Assembly (NCBI GenBank): GCA_017405115.1
Contig: JAFRBA010000215.1
Span: 1-33,931 of the forward strand
Direction: 5' to 3'
Origin: Kiritimatiellia bacterium
GTDB lineage: Bacteria > Verrucomicrobiota > Kiritimatiellia > RFP12 > UBA1067
DNA length: 33,931 bases
In this document: positions 32,121-33,931 of the stretch, one piece after another
Numbering within the stretch: position 1 is the stretch's first letter
Layout of the letters: every line of letters begins with the position of its first letter
Notes under the pieces: model-generated
What the model was told of the DNA's origin: nothing
The model's input: the letters and a program-made list of their open reading frames with translations, nothing else
The model's database searches: none
Translations under genes and position numbers: made by a program

Positions 32121-32891
32121 ATGAAAGTCGACATCAAGAGCAAGGCTGAGATAGACCGCATGCGCGAAGCATGCCGGATGAGCGCTGAGATACGCGACAT
32201 ATGCGCGGCGGCCGTCGCGCCGGGCGTCACGACGGGGGAGATAGACGACCTGGTCGTGGCCTACTGCGAGAAACACGGCGTGCGCGCGAGCTTCCACAGG
32301 TTCCATGGCTTCCCCGGGCATCTCTGCGTGTCGATCAACGAGGAGGTGATCCACGGCATTCCGTCCCGCAGCCGCGTCATCATGCCGGGTGACCTTGTCA
32401 AGACCGACGTCGGCATCCTCACCCATGGCTTCAACGGCGACACGTCGCGGACGGTCATGCTGGGCGTGACCGACCCCGAGGCCGTGCGGCTCGTCGAGAC
32501 GACGAAGGCGTGCCTCAAGGCCGGCATCGAGGCGTGCGGGCCGGGCGTGCACCTCGGCGACGTCGGCTATGCCATCCAGAAGGTCGCGGAGGACGCTGGC
32601 TTCGGGATCGTGCGCGACTGGATAGGGCACGGCGTCGGGCGCACGGTCCACGAGGACCCCGAGGTGCCGAACTTCGGCAAGCCCGGCACGAAGCTCGTCC
32701 TGAAGCCCGGCATGACGATCGCGATAGAGCCGATGATCTCGCTTACGAAGCGCGGCGAGCGCACGGACGTGCTCGACAACGGCTGGACGGTCGTCACGCG
32801 CGACCGCTGCCTTTCCGCCCACTTTGAGCACACCGTCGCCATCACGGACGACGGGTGCGAGGTTCTCACCGTGCCGGCGGACTATCCCTGA
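32121..32891 (+). CDS. map: Type I methionine aminopeptidase
   Basis: The 256-residue enzyme removes the initiator Met from new proteins. The five metal ligands are visible in order: the Asp pair in TDVGILTHGFNGDTSR, His in GHGVGRTVHEDP, Glu in AIEPM, and Glu in HFEHTVAI. Length fits the type I class. ATG 32121 matches the usual family start (M-x-IKS...EIDRMREA), rather than the GTG at 32094, though no ribosome-binding site is obvious. It lies downstream of tRNA-Val. Confidence 0.93.
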   Translation: MKVDIKSKAEIDRMREACRMSAEIRDICAAAVAPGVTTGEIDDLVVAYCEKHGVRASFHRFHGFPGHLCVSINEEVIHGIPSRSRVIMPGDLVKTDVGILTHGFNGDTSRTVMLGVTDPEAVRLVETTKACLKAGIEACGPGVHLGDVGYAIQKVAEDAGFGIVRDWIGHGVGRTVHEDPEVPNFGKPGTKLVLKPGMTIAIEPMISLTKRGERTDVLDNGWTVVTRDRCLSAHFEHTVAITDDGCEVLTVPADYP

Positions 32892-32967
32892 AACCTCTGG
32901 GCCCGAAGGCGCTTAGGTCGAATGGCGGCTGATTGCCCGTGGTGGATGGTCCGTTGGCGCGGTTTTT

Positions 32968-32986
32968 CATGCCCCGTGGGGGCATG
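32968..32986. other. Strong 8-bp hairpin between map and the CAU tRNA
   Basis: CATGCCCC (32968-32975) and GGGGCATG (32979-32986) form a perfect stem with a 3-nt loop. A TTTTT run lies on its left, so neither strand has a T-run directly after the stem; a weak terminator for map or the tRNA end is possible. Confidence 0.5.
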
Positions 32987-32995
32987 GACTTTAAG

Positions 32996-33072
32996 TGGTG
33001 GACCCGGCGGGACTTGAACCCACGACCCGGAGATTATGAGTCACCTGCTCTGACCGACTGAGCTACGGGTCC
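32996..33072 (-). tRNA. tRNA with CAT anticodon (elongator Met or Ile2), CCA encoded
   Basis: On the minus strand GGACCCG pairs with CGGGTCC as the acceptor stem, followed by A and an encoded CCA. The anticodon loop is CTCATAA. CAT may be Met, or Ile after lysidine modification. The loop context alone fits both elongator Met and Ile2 tRNAs, so the identity is left open. The anticodon stem has one T-T mismatch. Confidence 0.85.
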
Positions 33073-33144
33073 GTCTAGTTGCCGTACATTCTACCATATT
33101 CGGCCCGCCCGGTGCAAGTGCCTCGTGGCGGCTCGGGATATTTT

Positions 33145-33153
33145 TGGTATAAT
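33145..33153 (+). promoter_or_regulatory. Extended -10 (TGG-TATAAT), near-leaderless, of gatC
   Basis: TGG (33145-33147) precedes TATAAT (33148-33153), which ends 10 nt before ATG 33164. No ribosome-binding site fits in the short leader. Confidence 0.65.
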
Positions 33154-33163
33154 ACCAATCAAT

Positions 33164-33463
33164 ATGCAGGCAAACAAGATTGACGTGGGGTACGTGGCCG
33201 AGCTGGCTCGGCTGGAGCTGACCGACGAGGAGCGGGCGGTCTTCCAGCCGCAGCTGGAGGACATCGTCGGCTACGTGGAGAAGATCTCCGAGGTGGACGT
33301 CGAAGGCGTCGAGCCTATGATGCACGGGCGCAGGCTCGTGAACGCGTTCCGCGAGGACGTCGTCGGGCCGTCGCTTCCGTCCGAGACGGCGCTTTCGAAC
33401 GCGCCCGCGAGGGTCGGCGACGAGTTCCTTCTGCCGAAGATTGTGGAGGGCGCGGATTCGTGA
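33164..33463 (+). CDS. gatC: Aspartyl/glutamyl-tRNA amidotransferase subunit C
   Basis: The 99-residue protein has the GatC pattern: VGYVAELARLELTDEE near the start, LEDIVGYVEKISEVDVEGVEP in the middle, and the tail FREDVVGPSL...APARVGDEFLLPKIVE. It stabilises GatA in the GatCAB complex that makes Gln-tRNA or Asn-tRNA by transamidation. ATG 33164 begins almost at the predicted transcription start. The stop overlaps the start of a protein kinase gene instead of gatA, which usually follows. Confidence 0.93.
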   Translation: MQANKIDVGYVAELARLELTDEERAVFQPQLEDIVGYVEKISEVDVEGVEPMMHGRRLVNAFREDVVGPSLPSETALSNAPARVGDEFLLPKIVEGADS

Positions 33464-33931
33464 AGGGCGAGGGTCCAGCGGACGCGGCGGTTGGCGCGGA
33501 GAAGGCCGTGCCGACGATGTCGCCGGGCGACAAGTTCGGCGACAGCACCGTCCGCAGACTCATCGGCAGCGGCTCGATGGGGTCCGTCTACCTCGTCACG
33601 TCGCCCGACGGCGAGGAGTACGCGCTCAAGGTGATGTCTCCGGCGCTCATGGCGAAGAACCCCGGCTACCGGCGGCGCTTCGTCAAGGAGGCCGCGTTCG
33701 CGATGAGCATCCACCACCGGAACCTCATCACCGTCCACGACGCGGGCGAAGACCCGGAGAGGGGGTTCTGCTACATCCTAATGGACTACATGGCGGGCGG
33801 CAGCCTGGCCGGGATGCTCGCGAGGCGCGGGGCTCTTCCGATCAACGAGGCCGTGTCCATCGCGTCCCAAGTCGCGTTCGCCCTCGATGCCGCGCACAGC
33901 CGCGGCGTCATCCACCGGGACATCAAGCCGG
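33460..33931 (+). CDS. Ser/Thr protein kinase (3' end outside window)
   Basis: The frame from GTG 33460 is open to the window end. It gives a Hanks-type kinase N-lobe: LIGSGSMGSVYLV (glycine loop), YALKVM (ATP-binding Lys), a helix with FVKEAAF, the hinge YILMDYMAGGSL, and HRDIKP of the catalytic loop at the very end. GTG 33460 overlaps the gatC stop; ATG 33517 is an alternative start. Kinases of this type are common in PVC bacteria. The partner domains lie beyond the window. Confidence 0.9.
   Translation, partial: MKGEGPADAAVGAEKAVPTMSPGDKFGDSTVRRLIGSGSMGSVYLVTSPDGEEYALKVMSPALMAKNPGYRRRFVKEAAFAMSIHHRNLITVHDAGEDPERGFCYILMDYMAGGSLAGMLARRGALPINEAVSIASQVAFALDAAHSRGVIHRDIKP

Overview
The window looks like chromosomal DNA of an uncultured PVC-group bacterium, most plausibly a gut or rumen Kiritimatiellota or other Verrucomicrobiota relative. 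The evidence is high GC, a secreted autotransporter-type beta-strand-repeat protein, many secreted carbohydrate-active proteins (GH123/DUF4091-like, GH110-like beta-helix, GH13), secreted FAD-dependent oxidoreductase and DUF4838-type sequences, and AAA ATPases of the DUF234/DUF4143 kind. The assignment is inferred from gene content; no 16S or other taxonomic marker was compared.

Layout. Positions 1-6215 are an eroded tandem array. A RhaT-like sugar permease gene and a Tat-exported protein of unknown function ('protein X') are intact at 4221-6215. C-terminal pieces of two further X copies lie at 1-285 (near-identical) and about 316-636 (diverged), and an internally deleted RhaT remnant lies at 2452-2570. 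Two AAA ATPase genes sit between these remnants, each with an inverted repeat upstream. Positions 6237-8048 hold a hipB-like antitoxin with a twice-repeated candidate operator, a hipA toxin gene reduced to its two ends, and a GntR-type sensor regulator start-stop coupled to it. Positions 8221-14684 are a two-gene operon for a 1170-residue beta-strand-repeat surface protein and a GH123-like secreted enzyme. Positions 14685-15857 are a scarred, repeat-rich stretch: terminator, DUF4838 remnant, two palindromic repeats, three 11-bp repeats at exact 33-bp spacing, and four small hairpins.

Further right come a GH110-like beta-helix enzyme, a FadL-type outer-membrane channel with a palindrome over its promoter, a small-protein plus retropepsin gene pair, a secreted fusion of a tyrosine phosphatase with an FAD oxidoreductase, a small VQQP-repeat secreted protein, and an unusual fusion of an OmpR-type response regulator with HPPK (FolK). 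Housekeeping genes follow: yraN-recA-DUF2851 on the minus strand, a DUF4422 glycosyltransferase, a secreted GH13 amylase, a phosphohistidine-type phosphatase fused to a GDPD domain (minus), tRNA-Val, map, a CAU tRNA (minus), gatC, and the start of a Ser/Thr protein kinase that runs off the window.

How it fits together. The secreted enzymes suggest a polysaccharide or mucin scavenger, with sugar uptake through RhaT-like and FadL-like proteins. Nearly all recognisable promoters carry an extended -10 (TGN before a TATAAT-like hexamer). In at least four genes the -10 lies only 6-10 nt before the start codon, so their mRNAs should be leaderless or nearly so. The most novel single item is the response regulator-HPPK fusion.
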